This document shows positions 16,306-25,004 of a stretch of DNA of 46,123 nt, piece after piece. Numbering within the stretch: position 1 is the stretch's first letter; the number at the start of each line of letters is the position of its first letter. Location: contig JACPHN010000123.1 in NCBI GenBank assembly GCA_016188575.1, positions 1-46,123 of the forward strand. The letters are read 5' to 3'. The notes under the pieces were generated by a model. It did not search any database and had not been told where the DNA came from. It was given only the letters and a program-made list of their open reading frames with translations. A program made the translations under genes and the position numbers. The DNA is from Candidatus Schekmanbacteria bacterium (GTDB lineage: Bacteria > CSSED10-310 > JACPHN01).

Positions 16306-16860
16306 CGACTTTCGCCGGGAGGAACCCAAGCGATCGAACCAAGCCGCTCGCCAAGAGCAGCGGAGCTGGCGGCGCTGCTACCCTCGCCCATTGCCGTGGC
16401 CGAGTCGCTCGAGGAGCTGCATCAAGGCCACAGTATTGGCGTTCAGTGCGCGCGTGTGCTCCTGGCCCTGCTCGATCAGGCGCTTGCCTTGTTCGATGGA
16501 TTCGCGGATTGCCCACATGGCTTGCTGGTGCAGGTCCCCCATGCGCTCGTCGAGAGCGCGCCGCTGGTCGTTGAGCTCCACGAGCAGCTCGGTGTGGCGG
16601 CGTTCCTCGTCGCGGCGCGCCTGTTCGTACCTCAGCCCGCGCTCCTGGCGATCTCGCTCGAGCTGCCGATCCTGCTCCGCCAGGCGCTCGAGGACGGCCT
16701 TGATTCCTTCCTGCACATCCATCAGATGTCAATTAGCGCGATCGCCCGGCGCAGGGCAAGCGTCAGAGTTTGGCGACGCCACTGCATCTGGCCGTGGCGA
16801 TCATCACTTGGCGGTCGACGGGCTTGCTGGGACAGGCTCCAAGGATGCCGGCCCTCAGGG
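16306..16860. repeat. copy 2 of the duplicated coiled-coil unit
   Basis: Direct repeat of 13554-14174 with scattered substitutions and only one 33-bp unit instead of three. The ends coincide: CGACTTTC on the left and the AAGGATGCCGGCC palindrome on the right. About 2.1 kb of fragmented DNA separates the copies. Confidence 0.85.
16378..16722 (-). CDS. charged coiled-coil protein (copy 2, short form)
   Basis: A 114-residue paralogue of the protein encoded at 13626-14036. The start (MDVQEGIKAVLERLAEQDRQ) and the whole C-terminal helix through LMQLLERLGHGNGRG are nearly identical. The difference is in the middle: a single RGLRYEQARRDEERR unit replaces three hendecads, so the predicted rod is about 22 residues shorter. 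Preserved frame and mostly conservative changes between copies suggest both are, or recently were, under selection. It has no signal peptide; function unknown. Confidence 0.7.
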   Translation of the reverse strand: MDVQEGIKAVLERLAEQDRQLERDRQERGLRYEQARRDEERRHTELLVELNDQRRALDERMGDLHQQAMWAIRESIEQGKRLIEQGQEHTRALNANTVALMQLLERLGHGNGRG

Positions 16861-16973
16861 CGGCGACATGTTTGTGAGGGGTTTTTGGCTCCCGCCCAAA
16901 CCACCGCTGAAAACCCGGCCTTCAATGCGTGGTGCACATCGTTTGGGATCACCAAACCAGGCGTTCGTGGCGC

Positions 16974-17003
16974 CGTAGGCGCCCGATAAGTCGCGCGCCT
17001 ACG
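16974..17003. repeat. inverted repeat downstream of the subtilase gene
   Basis: CGTAGGCGC (16974-16982) pairs with GCGCCTACG (16995-17003). It lies 15 nt from the next palindrome and may be a variant of the same REP-like family. Confidence 0.5.
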
Positions 17004-20000
17004 CTCTTCGCGTAACCATAGCGGCGCGATTCATCGCGCCGCTATGCGCCCTGCAGCGATGTGATCCTGACGTGACCGGGTCAATCCGGGGCCACGCCGT
17101 GGCTCGCAGGGTGGGCAAGACTGGAGGTTGGCGCCGCGCGGACGACGATCCAGACAGTCGCGCCCAGTACGGCCAGGAGAAGCAGCACGCCCCACGGCCC
17201 GCCTGCCGGCACGTCGCCAGGGACGACGGTTGCCGTAACGGTCGCCGTGGTCGGCGCTGTCGCGCTTGGTGTCGGGCTCGCGTCCGAAGTCGCCGTGGGT
17301 GTGCTCGTGGGCGTGGCGGTGCTTGTGAGGGTCGGCGTGGGCGAGCTCGTGGGCGTGGCGGTGCTTCGGAGACGGGTCCCGCGCTTCCCGAATCCTCGCG
17401 CGTCTGTACCGCGAACGAATGGGACTGGTTTTCGGCGAGATTCTCCACCACCGCGCCCGTAGCCAGACCGGCGTCCTGGTAGTTGTTGAGCTGCCCAGGC
17501 GAGTCCCCCCACAGGACGGTGTATCCGCCCAGGTCGTCCTCGTCCACGGCCTGCCAACTCAACACGACGCTCCTGCCGGACGCCCGGACCTCGTTGGGGG
17601 CCGTGGCCGTCGCCGCGCCGGAGGCGACGAGGCCGACCGCCAGGCCGCGCGCTATACCCACAGGCGTGTCGACAACAAAAGTGATCGGCCGGTCTTCCGG
17701 CAAATCTCTCCCGGTGGCGTCTCGAGCATCGCGCACGACCAGCGTGTGCGTGCCATCTGCCGTGTCGGTCTGCACCGCGAATGACATCGTGAGGGTGTCT
17801 CCGGTGGCGGCCGTGCTGGACCAGGATGGCGCGCTCAGCTTGTACGCCGCGAACGGAGAGCTGAGACCGAATGTCACTTTTGGGGTCACCGCGGTGTCCA
17901 TTGCGCGGCTATAGCGCAAGGTAAACGTCACGGTTTCCGCTCCCACGGGGCTCGGTGGATGCAGCGTGACTTCCTGCAGATATCCTGGTGCGTTGGCCGG
18001 CGCCGCAGTTAACCAGTGGTCATAGGTTACGCGGCCAAGATCACTGAGGATTGCGTCGAACCAGTCCGCGATTCCGGCAACATTTGCGAATTCGTCGTTC
18101 TCCGCATTGTGATTGGCGTCTGCGGCATTCATCTGCGCGGTAACCGCGGGGCCCCAGAAGCTCCCGGAAAGCGCCGAGTCGCCCGCGCTGATCTGCTCCA
18201 CGGCGTGGCGCCCGGCACTGCCGTCGCCATTGTCAAAAATCGACCCGGACGCGCTGCCTGAGCCGGTGAGGACGAGCCCGGAGCCGGTGTTCCCGGCGAT
18301 GGTCGAATTGGTTATCGCGGGCGTGCCGGTAATACCGTCTCCCGCGTTATCGATGATCAGGGAATCGATAACCTCGCCCCAGACGCCGGTCACTCCCCCA
18401 TAGTTCCGCCCTATGGTGGAAGAAATCAGCGCTTTGGCGGTGGTCGTTCCGCTGTACGTGATCTCGGAGCGGATGATTGCCCCATCGGACGTGACATTTC
18501 CGCACTTCACAATGGTTGCGTTCGAGATGGTCGCCCACGCCTGGATGTCGCCGCAATCAGAAAAGGCGCCGCCTTCGATGCTGCCGATGGAAACCGCGCC
18601 GCTGGTGACGGACGCGTCCTTCAGGAGCGAATAGGGGCCACCGCTGGCGGCGGTTTCGGAAATCTGGGATACAGAAAGGCGCTCCAGGAGAGGGTTGGAG
18701 CCCTCGTCGCCGGCGAAGCCGTTCGTAGCCTGGCGGACTTCGACGTCCGCCACATAGGGACTCGCGCCAGTCGCTTTCAGACCGGCACCATACTGCACAG
18801 TGGCAAAGCGCAGGCTCGAGCCCTCGAGCTCCCGCCAGCCGAACACAGTGACGCCGCCCATGAACAGGTTGGGATCGGTAACGGCAATCGCGGCGCGGCC
18901 GTTTCCAAAGACATCGCCTACCGCAAGGGCCGGGAATCCTCCCCCCCATTCGTGAATTTCCCAGCAGCTCTCGGCTCCCTGCAGAAGAATGGACACCGCC
19001 GACCAATTGCCGCCCGCGACAATGTCCAGATCGCCATCGCCGTCGACGTCGCCAGCCGCGACCGAGGTGGGCGGCGAACCCACATCGAGGTCTTCCCGCG
19101 TCCAACCTTCCGCCCCCGACCGGTGTATGCTCACTCTGCTTGCACGGTAGTTCGCTGTGATGATGTCCTGTGCGCCGTCCCCGTCGATATCCACAATGGC
19201 GACGCCCGCCGCGGAGCCGGCGCCCATCGGCAGGTCCTCTCCCAGCCAGCCGGTGCCCGTCCACAGGAGCACGCTCAGCGCATCGCCATCGCCGTCCGCG
19301 GCGGCAATATCGACATCGCCATCGCCATCGAGGTCACCGACCGCCACGCCGGTGATGGCCACTCCCACGGGAAGAAGCTGCGCCGCCCAACCGTCGGTCC
19401 GCTGCAGCACGATCCCCACGCCTCCGGAACCCGTTGCCGCCACGATGTCCATATCCCCGTCATGGTCGACGTCGCCAATCGCGACGCCGTACGCCGCGCC
19501 GACAAGGTCCAGATTCATCCTTGCCCAACCTCCCGGGTCCTGCAGCATCACTACCACCCGGCCGGGGTTCCCTCCGACAATATCGGTGTCGCCGTCCGCA
19601 TCGATGTCTCCAAGCGCCAGTGCTTGCAAGTACAGGTCGGCAGGCACGTCATACCGCTGCCAGCCGCCTGCCTCCCGCATCATCAACCTGAGCGAATCGC
19701 CGTTTTCGGTGGAGACGGCGAGGTCAGAGTCACCGTCCCCATCGATATCCCCGACTGCCACGCCAAGTACCCTTTCGCCCAAGTCGTCGAGGTCTTGCCC
19801 GAACCAGTTGACCCCATCGACGCTCTTGTCGCGAAAGTGCAGAGCACCCCAATCCCCGGGCGCCGGCGTGGCCTCCGCCGACGTGAGCACGATCGGCTTT
19901 TGCGCGGTGCCGACCGCCCACAACCTGCCATCGACGGCGATCTCGATCGGTGGACTCCTCTTGACCACGGAGAGCACGGTTCCCGGTTCGATGGTGAGCG

Positions 20001-21795
20001 TGGCGCCCTCACATACCAGCACGTCGCTGCGCACCATGTAGATGTTCTCTGCAAGCGTTTCGTCGGTGCAGAAGAGGTTCCTCGGAAGCTCGACGCCGCC
20101 ATCGACCGTGAGCGCGAAAGCGAGCGTGGCCGCAAAGCCGCCGTCCCCGGAGAGCTGCACCGTGAAGGACAGGGTGTCGCCCGCTTGCGCCGGACTTGCC
20201 ACGGTGAGCACGAAGGGATCGCTGGCATTTGCCACGCTCACTCCCGAGCTCATGTCGCCCCAGGTTCCCGCGCTGTCGGAGAGGGACACTCCAGGGGCCG
20301 CGGTGCTCAGTGTCCCGCTCACATTCTGCAAGCTACCGTAATCGGCTCGCAGCGCGACCGTAATCTCGACGGTCTCGCCAAGATCGATTCGGCTGTCGGC
20401 ATCACCCGAGCTGTCGGAAACTGCGGTAGCAGCAATGCTGGCCTCCTGCACCACGGCGGTCACCAGGGCGGCGCCGGCGCTGGCCAGCCCCGCGCCGATG
20501 CTCGCCGCCGGGATCTCCTTGCTCGTGCGGGCTACGTGCTCTGTGAGGAGGTGCGCATTCCAGGTGGGATTGCTGGAGACGAGGAGCCCCAGAATGCCGC
20601 TGACCATTGGCGCCGCCATACTCGTGCCGCTCCACTGCGCGTAGGCATTCCCCGGAACGGTGCTCCAGATCTCCACGCCCGGCGCAGCCACGTCAATCCA
20701 GGTTCCGGAGGACGAGAAGCTCGCTCGGCTGCCCTCTCTGTCGACGGCGGCCACCGCCATGACGTTGTTGTTGGCGGCAGGATAAAATGGCGTGGTCGTG
20801 CCGGAATTGCCGGCTGCCGCAACAACTACTGCCCCCGCCGCCCAGGCTGCGTCAACGGCGTCCTGAATCGCCTGCGACGAGGTAGCCGCTCCCAGAGAGA
20901 GATTGATGATGTCTGCCCCGTTGGCTGTCGCCAGCGATATTCCGGCAGCGATATCCGAGAACGATCCGGTGCCGCCGGCATCCAGCACCTTGATCGGCAT
21001 GAGGCGGCAGCTCCAGCAGACTCCGGCCACACCAAGCGAGTTGTCCCCGGTCGCCGCGGCGATTCCGGCGACATGGGTGCCATGTCCCGCGTCGTCGGAG
21101 GGATCATCGTCGCCGTTGACGATATCGGCCCCGTTCACCAGCAGGAGGCGTCCCGCAAGGTCCTCGTGCGCCAGGTCCACGCCCGTGTCGAGGACCGCGA
21201 TCGCGACGGTGCCGCTGCCTGTCGTTATTGTCCACGCTTCGGGGGCATTGATGTCGACATCGGTAGTGCCGCCATTCTGGCCGACGTTGTTCAGGCCCCA
21301 CTGGTCGGGATCGAAGTAGGGATCGTCGGGGAACGCATCCACGGCACGCATCACTCCGTCGACCTCCGCCCAGGCGACATCGGGTCGCTTCCGGAGCTCA
21401 GCCACGAGCGAGGTCCGGGAGGCGCCATCGACGGCATCGTAGACGGCGGTCGGAGCCAGCCCGCCGAGTGGCCCCGACGCTACTCGACGCGACGCGTCCG
21501 CGGCGAGGTGCTCGTGAAGCCAGCGCCCGTGTACCGCGCCGGCAAGCGCGGGCGGCTGCGGCAACGCGCCAGCGGTCCAACTTTTCGCGGGACTGATGTC
21601 CTCGCGGAACTTGACGATGAACCGGCTCGTGCGGGCAGGGGATGTTCGGAGCGCGTTTTCATGCGCTTCCAATCCGCCTGGACCGACGACGGAGGTGGCG
21701 ACAAGCAGGGCACCGAGCGCACAGAACGCGCGCCATGGAAGCCACCGGTCGCATGAGGCAAGCACCGCGCCAGGTTGCGGCTGGTAGAGACTCAT
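16999..21795 (-). CDS. large secreted S8 subtilase with FG-GAP repeats, beta-helix and Fn3; C terminus frameshifted
   Basis: Secreted serine protease, 1,598 residues as translated. Order: signal peptide ~1-44; I9-like propeptide ~55-150; subtilase domain ~165-430 with Asp203 (AVLDTGVD), His238 (GHGTHVAG), Asn330 (AAAGNSG) and Ser392 (SGTSMAAPM); a beta-sandwich ~450-570; seven FG-GAP-like calcium repeats ~678-1000 (VGDIDGDGDSD type); a beta-helix-like region ~1030-1250; Ig-like and Fn3 domains to ~1470. The final ~125 residues of this frame are Arg/Pro-rich nonsense. A one-base shift near 17370 opens the minus frame ending at 17081, giving a Thr/Pro linker and VPAGGPWGVLLLLAVLGATV then IVVR, a sorting-type anchor. 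The original C terminus was therefore almost certainly that one. GGAGG precedes the ATG at 21795. Probably a surface-anchored protease. Confidence 0.88.
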   Translation of the reverse strand: MSLYQPQPGAVLASCDRWLPWRAFCALGALLVATSVVGPGGLEAHENALRTSPARTSRFIVKFREDISPAKSWTAGALPQPPALAGAVHGRWLHEHLAADASRRVASGPLGGLAPTAVYDAVDGASRTSLVAELRKRPDVAWAEVDGVMRAVDAFPDDPYFDPDQWGLNNVGQNGGTTDVDINAPEAWTITTGSGTVAIAVLDTGVDLAHEDLAGRLLLVNGADIVNGDDDPSDDAGHGTHVAGIAAATGDNSLGVAGVCWSCRLMPIKVLDAGGTGSFSDIAAGISLATANGADIINLSLGAATSSQAIQDAVDAAWAAGAVVVAAAGNSGTTTPFYPAANNNVMAVAAVDREGSRASFSSSGTWIDVAAPGVEIWSTVPGNAYAQWSGTSMAAPMVSGILGLLVSSNPTWNAHLLTEHVARTSKEIPAASIGAGLASAGAALVTAVVQEASIAATAVSDSSGDADSRIDLGETVEITVALRADYGSLQNVSGTLSTAAPGVSLSDSAGTWGDMSSGVSVANASDPFVLTVASPAQAGDTLSFTVQLSGDGGFAATLAFALTVDGGVELPRNLFCTDETLAENIYMVRSDVLVCEGATLTIEPGTVLSVVKRSPPIEIAVDGRLWAVGTAQKPIVLTSAEATPAPGDWGALHFRDKSVDGVNWFGQDLDDLGERVLGVAVGDIDGDGDSDLAVSTENGDSLRLMMREAGGWQRYDVPADLYLQALALGDIDADGDTDIVGGNPGRVVVMLQDPGGWARMNLDLVGAAYGVAIGDVDHDGDMDIVAATGSGGVGIVLQRTDGWAAQLLPVGVAITGVAVGDLDGDGDVDIAAADGDGDALSVLLWTGTGWLGEDLPMGAGSAAGVAIVDIDGDGAQDIITANYRASRVSIHRSGAEGWTREDLDVGSPPTSVAAGDVDGDGDLDIVAGGNWSAVSILLQGAESCWEIHEWGGGFPALAVGDVFGNGRAAIAVTDPNLFMGGVTVFGWRELEGSSLRFATVQYGAGLKATGASPYVADVEVRQATNGFAGDEGSNPLLERLSVSQISETAASGGPYSLLKDASVTSGAVSIGSIEGGAFSDCGDIQAWATISNATIVKCGNVTSDGAIIRSEITYSGTTTAKALISSTIGRNYGGVTGVWGEVIDSLIIDNAGDGITGTPAITNSTIAGNTGSGLVLTGSGSASGSIFDNGDGSAGRHAVEQISAGDSALSGSFWGPAVTAQMNAADANHNAENDEFANVAGIADWFDAILSDLGRVTYDHWLTAAPANAPGYLQEVTLHPPSPVGAETVTFTLRYSRAMDTAVTPKVTFGLSSPFAAYKLSAPSWSSTAATGDTLTMSFAVQTDTADGTHTLVVRDARDATGRDLPEDRPITFVVDTPVGIARGLAVGLVASGAATATAPNEVRASGRSVVLSWQAVDEDDLGGYTVLWGDSPGQLNNYQDAGLATGAVVENLAENQSHSFAVQTREDSGSAGPVSEAPPRPRARPRRPSQAPPRPRAHPRRLRTRARHQARQRRPRRPLRQPSSLATCRQAGRGACCFSWPYWARLSGSSSARRQPPVLPTLRATAWPRIDPVTSGSHRCRAHSGAMNRAAMVTRRA
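17018..17045. repeat. REP-like palindrome, best-formed member
   Basis: ATAGCGGCGCGA (17018-17029), loop TTCA, TCGCGCCGCTAT (17034-17045): a perfect 12-bp stem. It lies 36 nt downstream of the subtilase stop in the corrected frame (17081) but inside the coding region of the frameshifted version, which supports the corrected frame as the original. Confidence 0.65.
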
Positions 21796-22055
21796 GGTCC
21801 ACCCCTCCGTTGTCGCAGAGGTTGCGTGAACGCCCCGGGCGTGCGCCAGGCAAGTATCGGTGGCACTGTTCGCCTGCCGTACGATTATGCGCAGCCCGGA
21901 TCAGCGTGTCAACGTGCAAGCATTTCCTGTATCCACCGGGCCGCGGAAGATTACCGGTGTCGAGGTTTGGACCCTGTGCCTGCTCAGGAAAAACTGTCGC
22001 GACGCTGGCGAAACGGTCCAGTCTCGAGGTATTTGACGAGGTAGGAGCACAAGCG

Positions 22056-22490
22056 ATGAACCGAACCGACTTCGAAATCCTTCGAGATTTCGAAGGAAAA
22101 CGCATCTCGCAGGACATTCGCTTTGTCCGGTGTGCCGCGCTGTACCCGGTAGCGGAAGTCGGGAAGCTGCCAATCGGGAATCAGTCAGGCACAGACCTTC
22201 GGATGAACCTGCGCTTCAATCCGGAGACCGAGTCGAAGACCGTGAATGTATTTGTCCCCGGAACCGGGCCGACTTGCCGCCTCGACGTCGATGGGCCACG
22301 GCACGGCGCCGCAGGACGCAGCCACAAGCACGCGCTGCGGACGGAGCGGTGTCCCGACCGCAACCTGCCCGACGAGGTGGTGCCATGCCCGGACCTCTCT
22401 GGCCGGTCGATGCGAGAGGTGTTCGAACAGTTCTGTCACCTGGCACGGATTGAATTCCACGGCACGTTCTTTTCTCCGGAGGAGGCTTGA
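22056..22490 (+). CDS. DUF6978-like protein, first gene of a two-gene module
   Basis: 144 residues from the ATG at 22056, with AGGAG 8 nt upstream. The N terminus is helical (MNRTDFEILRDFEGKRIS); the middle shows INQ/K-type strands (LRMNLRFNPETESKTVNVFV), then TCRLDVDGPRHGAAGRSHKH and a later EVVPCPDLSG, ending in a helical LARIEF segment. The 'RLDvDGP.H....g..h...H' core with a 'cPhl'-like element resembles DUF6978 proteins that I remember sitting beside DUF1828 genes. It ends 3 nt before the DUF1828/1829 gene, so the pair is co-translated. Function unknown; a toxin-antitoxin or defence role is inference. Confidence 0.6.
   Translation: MNRTDFEILRDFEGKRISQDIRFVRCAALYPVAEVGKLPIGNQSGTDLRMNLRFNPETESKTVNVFVPGTGPTCRLDVDGPRHGAAGRSHKHALRTERCPDRNLPDEVVPCPDLSGRSMREVFEQFCHLARIEFHGTFFSPEEA
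22071..22094 (+). promoter_or_regulatory. nested palindrome at the start of the DUF6978-like gene
   Basis: TTCGAAATC (22071-22079) and GATTTCGAA (22086-22094) form a perfect 9-bp inverted repeat round CTTCGA, starting 15 nt into the coding sequence. The overlapping CCTTCGA/TCGAAGG pair adds a second symmetry. The position fits an autoregulatory operator or an mRNA hairpin that limits translation. Confidence 0.35.
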
Positions 22491-22493
22491 TCC

Positions 22494-23273
22494 ATGGTCG
22501 ATGTGCCCGAGATCCAGAGGCAAGTCGCCGGGCACCACCTCGTTCGGTCGGTGGACGAGCTCAGGACGGGTCACGTGCGCATCGAAACCGGGTTTCTCTA
22601 CCCTGAGGGCAGTGCTGTCGACCTCTTCATCGTGCATGACCGCACGTTGTTTCCCCGGCTCTGCCTGAGCGACCTCGGCCAGACGATAGCGTGGCTCGCC
22701 GATGTGCAGGTCCGTCCCTGGTTGTCCAAGAAGCGCCAGGCCTTTCTGAACGATGTGCTGCGGTTATACGGCGTTGCGCAGGCAGGGGGTGCTCTCGAGC
22801 TCACGATTCCCTCCTGGAATGAGCTTGTGCCCGGAATCATGCGGCTCGGCCAGGCGTGCGTTCGGGTGGCCGACCTGGTCTTCACTCGTCGCACCTCTCT
22901 TCAAGCCCCGGTCACGGAGGAAGTCGAGGAGGTCCTGGCCGAAGGGGCGCTGGACTACGAGACCAACCCAGAGCTCGAAGGTCGATTCGGAAACCGCGTG
23001 CGCGTGGACTTTCTCGTGCATGGCCGCCGGATGCCTCTGGCCGTCCTTACCTGGTCGAGCGCCAACAGGTCGCAAGCGCATGTGCAGGCCAACGAGATCT
23101 TCCGGCGCTGGTACGACCTCGATATCCCGGCACGCAGGGAGCAACGGGTGACAATTCTCGACGATCGCTTCGACGTGTATCGCGATGACGATATGAAACG
23201 GCTGCGGGAAAAGTCCGACATGCTTGGACTGTCCGACCGCGTGGGTATCCTCGACGTATTGTCGGCGGCATAG
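22494..23273 (+). CDS. DUF1828/DUF1829 domain protein, second gene of the module
   Basis: 259 residues. The N-terminal half fits DUF1828: GHVRIETGFLYPEGSAVDLF and ...LCLSDLGQTIAWLADVQVRP, then NDVLRLYGV and a helical VPGIMRLGQACVRVADLVF. The C-terminal half fits DUF1829: DYETNPELEGRFGNRVRVDF and LVHGRRMPLAVLTW followed by QAHVQANEIFRRWYDLDIP, a layout that looks nuclease-like or nuclease-derived (paired acidic residues on strands, DFLV). GGAGGAGG sits 13 nt before the ATG inside the previous gene. Such proteins occur sporadically on mobile and variable regions; the activity is not established. Confidence 0.65.
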   Translation: MVDVPEIQRQVAGHHLVRSVDELRTGHVRIETGFLYPEGSAVDLFIVHDRTLFPRLCLSDLGQTIAWLADVQVRPWLSKKRQAFLNDVLRLYGVAQAGGALELTIPSWNELVPGIMRLGQACVRVADLVFTRRTSLQAPVTEEVEEVLAEGALDYETNPELEGRFGNRVRVDFLVHGRRMPLAVLTWSSANRSQAHVQANEIFRRWYDLDIPARREQRVTILDDRFDVYRDDDMKRLREKSDMLGLSDRVGILDVLSAA

Positions 23274-23288
23274 CGAGCGCGAAGTGGC

Positions 23289-23323
23289 GGCGACCCCGTT
23301 GACCGGGGCACCGGGTGGTCGCC
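23289..23323 (+). terminator. nested hairpin after the DUF1828/1829 gene
   Basis: GGCGACC (23289-23295) pairs with GGTCGCC (23317-23323), enclosing CCCCG..CGGGG (23294-23308). It begins 15 nt after the stop. No T-run follows, so it may stabilise the 3' end rather than terminate on its own. Confidence 0.35.
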
Positions 23324-23455
23324 GGGGGCCTCGCTCAGTGCGTGTATGGGCCACCACCCGATCGCCAAGTGGGTCGGTCACGGCGCGAGTGGGGCACTTG
23401 GTGGCCGCCTTTCGGCCCGCTCCCGGCAGGAGCGCGGCACATCACCAGCGGCCGG

Positions 23456-24544
23456 TCAGAGCGAGCGAAAGCACCGCCTGGCTCGGTCGGCGGCCAGCCA
23501 GGACAGCAGCACCAAAGCGCGGTCGTAGCTGCGGGCGTCGAGCCGCGTCGGATCGGCAGGGTTTGGCGGCGCGGCGGAGAGCAGGTGTCGCGCGGTCGCC
23601 TCGTCCTCATCGTCCGATCGGCGCGCCCACGACGCAATCGGCTCGCCGCGCTCGAAGAGCCAACAATGGTCGCGCGGCGCCATTCCCCACACGAGCGTCC
23701 GGCCACCGCAAAACTGGGCGAGAAAACGGGCTCGCGCCAGATAGTGCTCGAAGAAGACCAACACGTCGCGAGTGCGCGCGGCCTGCTCGAAGGCGAGGGC
23801 ATCGCTTTGGCGCTGCATGCGCTCCCGCAGTCGCTCGAGGAGCTCGCCGGCGTCTCCCGAGAAGAGAGATGCGGCGACGGTCACGATTTTTCGGTATTCA
23901 GCCGGGGAGATCTCACCCTGGCAAGGAGCGGAGCAGGTGCCGAGAGCCACGCGGATGCAGGTGCGATCCGGCTCACTGCGGTGGCACGACCGCAGCCCGA
24001 GCTCCTCGTTGACCAGGTCGCGCAGGAGCTCGGCGCGCCGCGCGTCCGGGAATGGGCCAAAGGCGGCGCCGGACGGCGGCGCCGCGGGATCGCCCTGGCG
24101 AGGAATGCCGCACACGATCAGACGCGGAAACGGGTCGGCCGTGAAAGACAACTGGCAGTACCGGAGCAGGCGCTTCTGGCGGCGGTTATACGGCGGCCAC
24201 CAGGCCTTGATCAGCTCGTCTTCGAGGAGTAGGGCGTGCAGCTCGGTTGCCGTGACGAACCAGCGGACGTCGGCGAGCGCGCTCATCAGGAGGCGAACAT
24301 GGTGATCCGGCTGGGCGCTCGGCCCACGCGCATACTGAGCCAGTCGGCGGCGAAGGTTGCTGGCCTTGCCCACGTAGATGACCCCGCCCTCGGAATCGAG
24401 GAAAGCGTAGGCGCCGGGATTTGGCGGAGCTGCGCGAAGCCTTTCGCGGACCGAGAGCTCGAGGCTCCCAGAAATGGGAGGCGCCTCGGCGCGGGATCCT
24501 GGCCGCGGCGGCAGCCGGCGGCGATCGGTGTGGTGGGATGTCAT
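23456..24544 (-). CDS. GIY-YIG nuclease, UvrC N-terminal half / Cho-like
   Basis: 362 residues. The GIY-YIG domain covers ~33-115: PNPGAYAFLDSEGGVIYVGK with ASNLRRRLAQYARG, then TELHALLLEDELIKAWWPPYN, which are the UvrC family motifs (Tyr, Arg, Glu of the active site). A Cys segment (RTCIRVALGTCSAPCQGEIS) and a UVR-like helical pair (LFSGDAGELLERLRERMQRQSDALAFEQAARTRD) follow, as in UvrC. The C-terminal RNase H-like endonuclease and helix-hairpin-helix domains of UvrC are absent, so it resembles Cho, which makes only the 3' incision in nucleotide excision repair. Divergent from the arylsulfotransferase gene; no operon partner. Confidence 0.82.
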   Translation of the reverse strand: MTSHHTDRRRLPPRPGSRAEAPPISGSLELSVRERLRAAPPNPGAYAFLDSEGGVIYVGKASNLRRRLAQYARGPSAQPDHHVRLLMSALADVRWFVTATELHALLLEDELIKAWWPPYNRRQKRLLRYCQLSFTADPFPRLIVCGIPRQGDPAAPPSGAAFGPFPDARRAELLRDLVNEELGLRSCHRSEPDRTCIRVALGTCSAPCQGEISPAEYRKIVTVAASLFSGDAGELLERLRERMQRQSDALAFEQAARTRDVLVFFEHYLARARFLAQFCGGRTLVWGMAPRDHCWLFERGEPIASWARRSDDEDEATARHLLSAAPPNPADPTRLDARSYDRALVLLSWLAADRARRCFRSL

Positions 24545-25004
24545 GCGGCGGTACGGGATGATTCGCTACTCGAGGAGCTTAGTCAGCAACGCGGCGTCTT
24601 CGCAAGCGGGACTTCAAACCACGGGCCTGCTGTCGCCCGCGTGGCGGGGATTCGGGCCGGGCGCCGCGGGCGGTGGACGATTCGCGTAGTTTCCGCTACG
24701 ATGGCGAGAAGCGCAGGCGAAGGCACCAACCCGGGCCCAGCGGGCGCGGCCGGCGCCAGCCGAGCACTGCCTGTGCCGCGACGACGGCCTTGGCGATTCA
24801 CCAGCGGAGCTCATACATGGCCAAGCGACACACGAAACACCCGATGCGCAGCGCTACCCGCGTTCCCCGGCGGGGACTCGACGGGTTCTCGTCCCCTCCC
24901 GGCTGGATCGCGGTGCCAGGGACCCGTAACGAGATAACTGTTGCATTCGGCCGGCTGCGAAGGCCGCCGGCTTCGTCTCTCCTCCTCACGGCATCGCTCC
25001 GTTG
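24545..25004. other. intergenic region between divergent nuclease and sulfotransferase genes
   Basis: About 460 nt with no convincing gene. A 62-codon frame at 24817-25005 (MAKRHTKHPMRSATRVPRRG start) overlaps the next gene's start and lacks recognisable features. A GC-rich direct/inverted motif (CCGGCTGCGAAGGCCGCCGG) lies just before the sulfotransferase. Promoters for both flanking genes should be here, but I see no clear -35/-10 pair. Confidence 0.4.

Noticed and set aside
17247-17462. A plus-strand frame rich in VGVAVLVGV repeats
   Set aside because: It is the reverse complement of the Thr/Pro linker coding region of the subtilase.
18952-21756. A 934-codon plus-strand open frame opposite the subtilase
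   Set aside because: The minus strand encodes a clear subtilase with catalytic triad and FG-GAP repeats; the plus frame is compositionally odd and without motifs.
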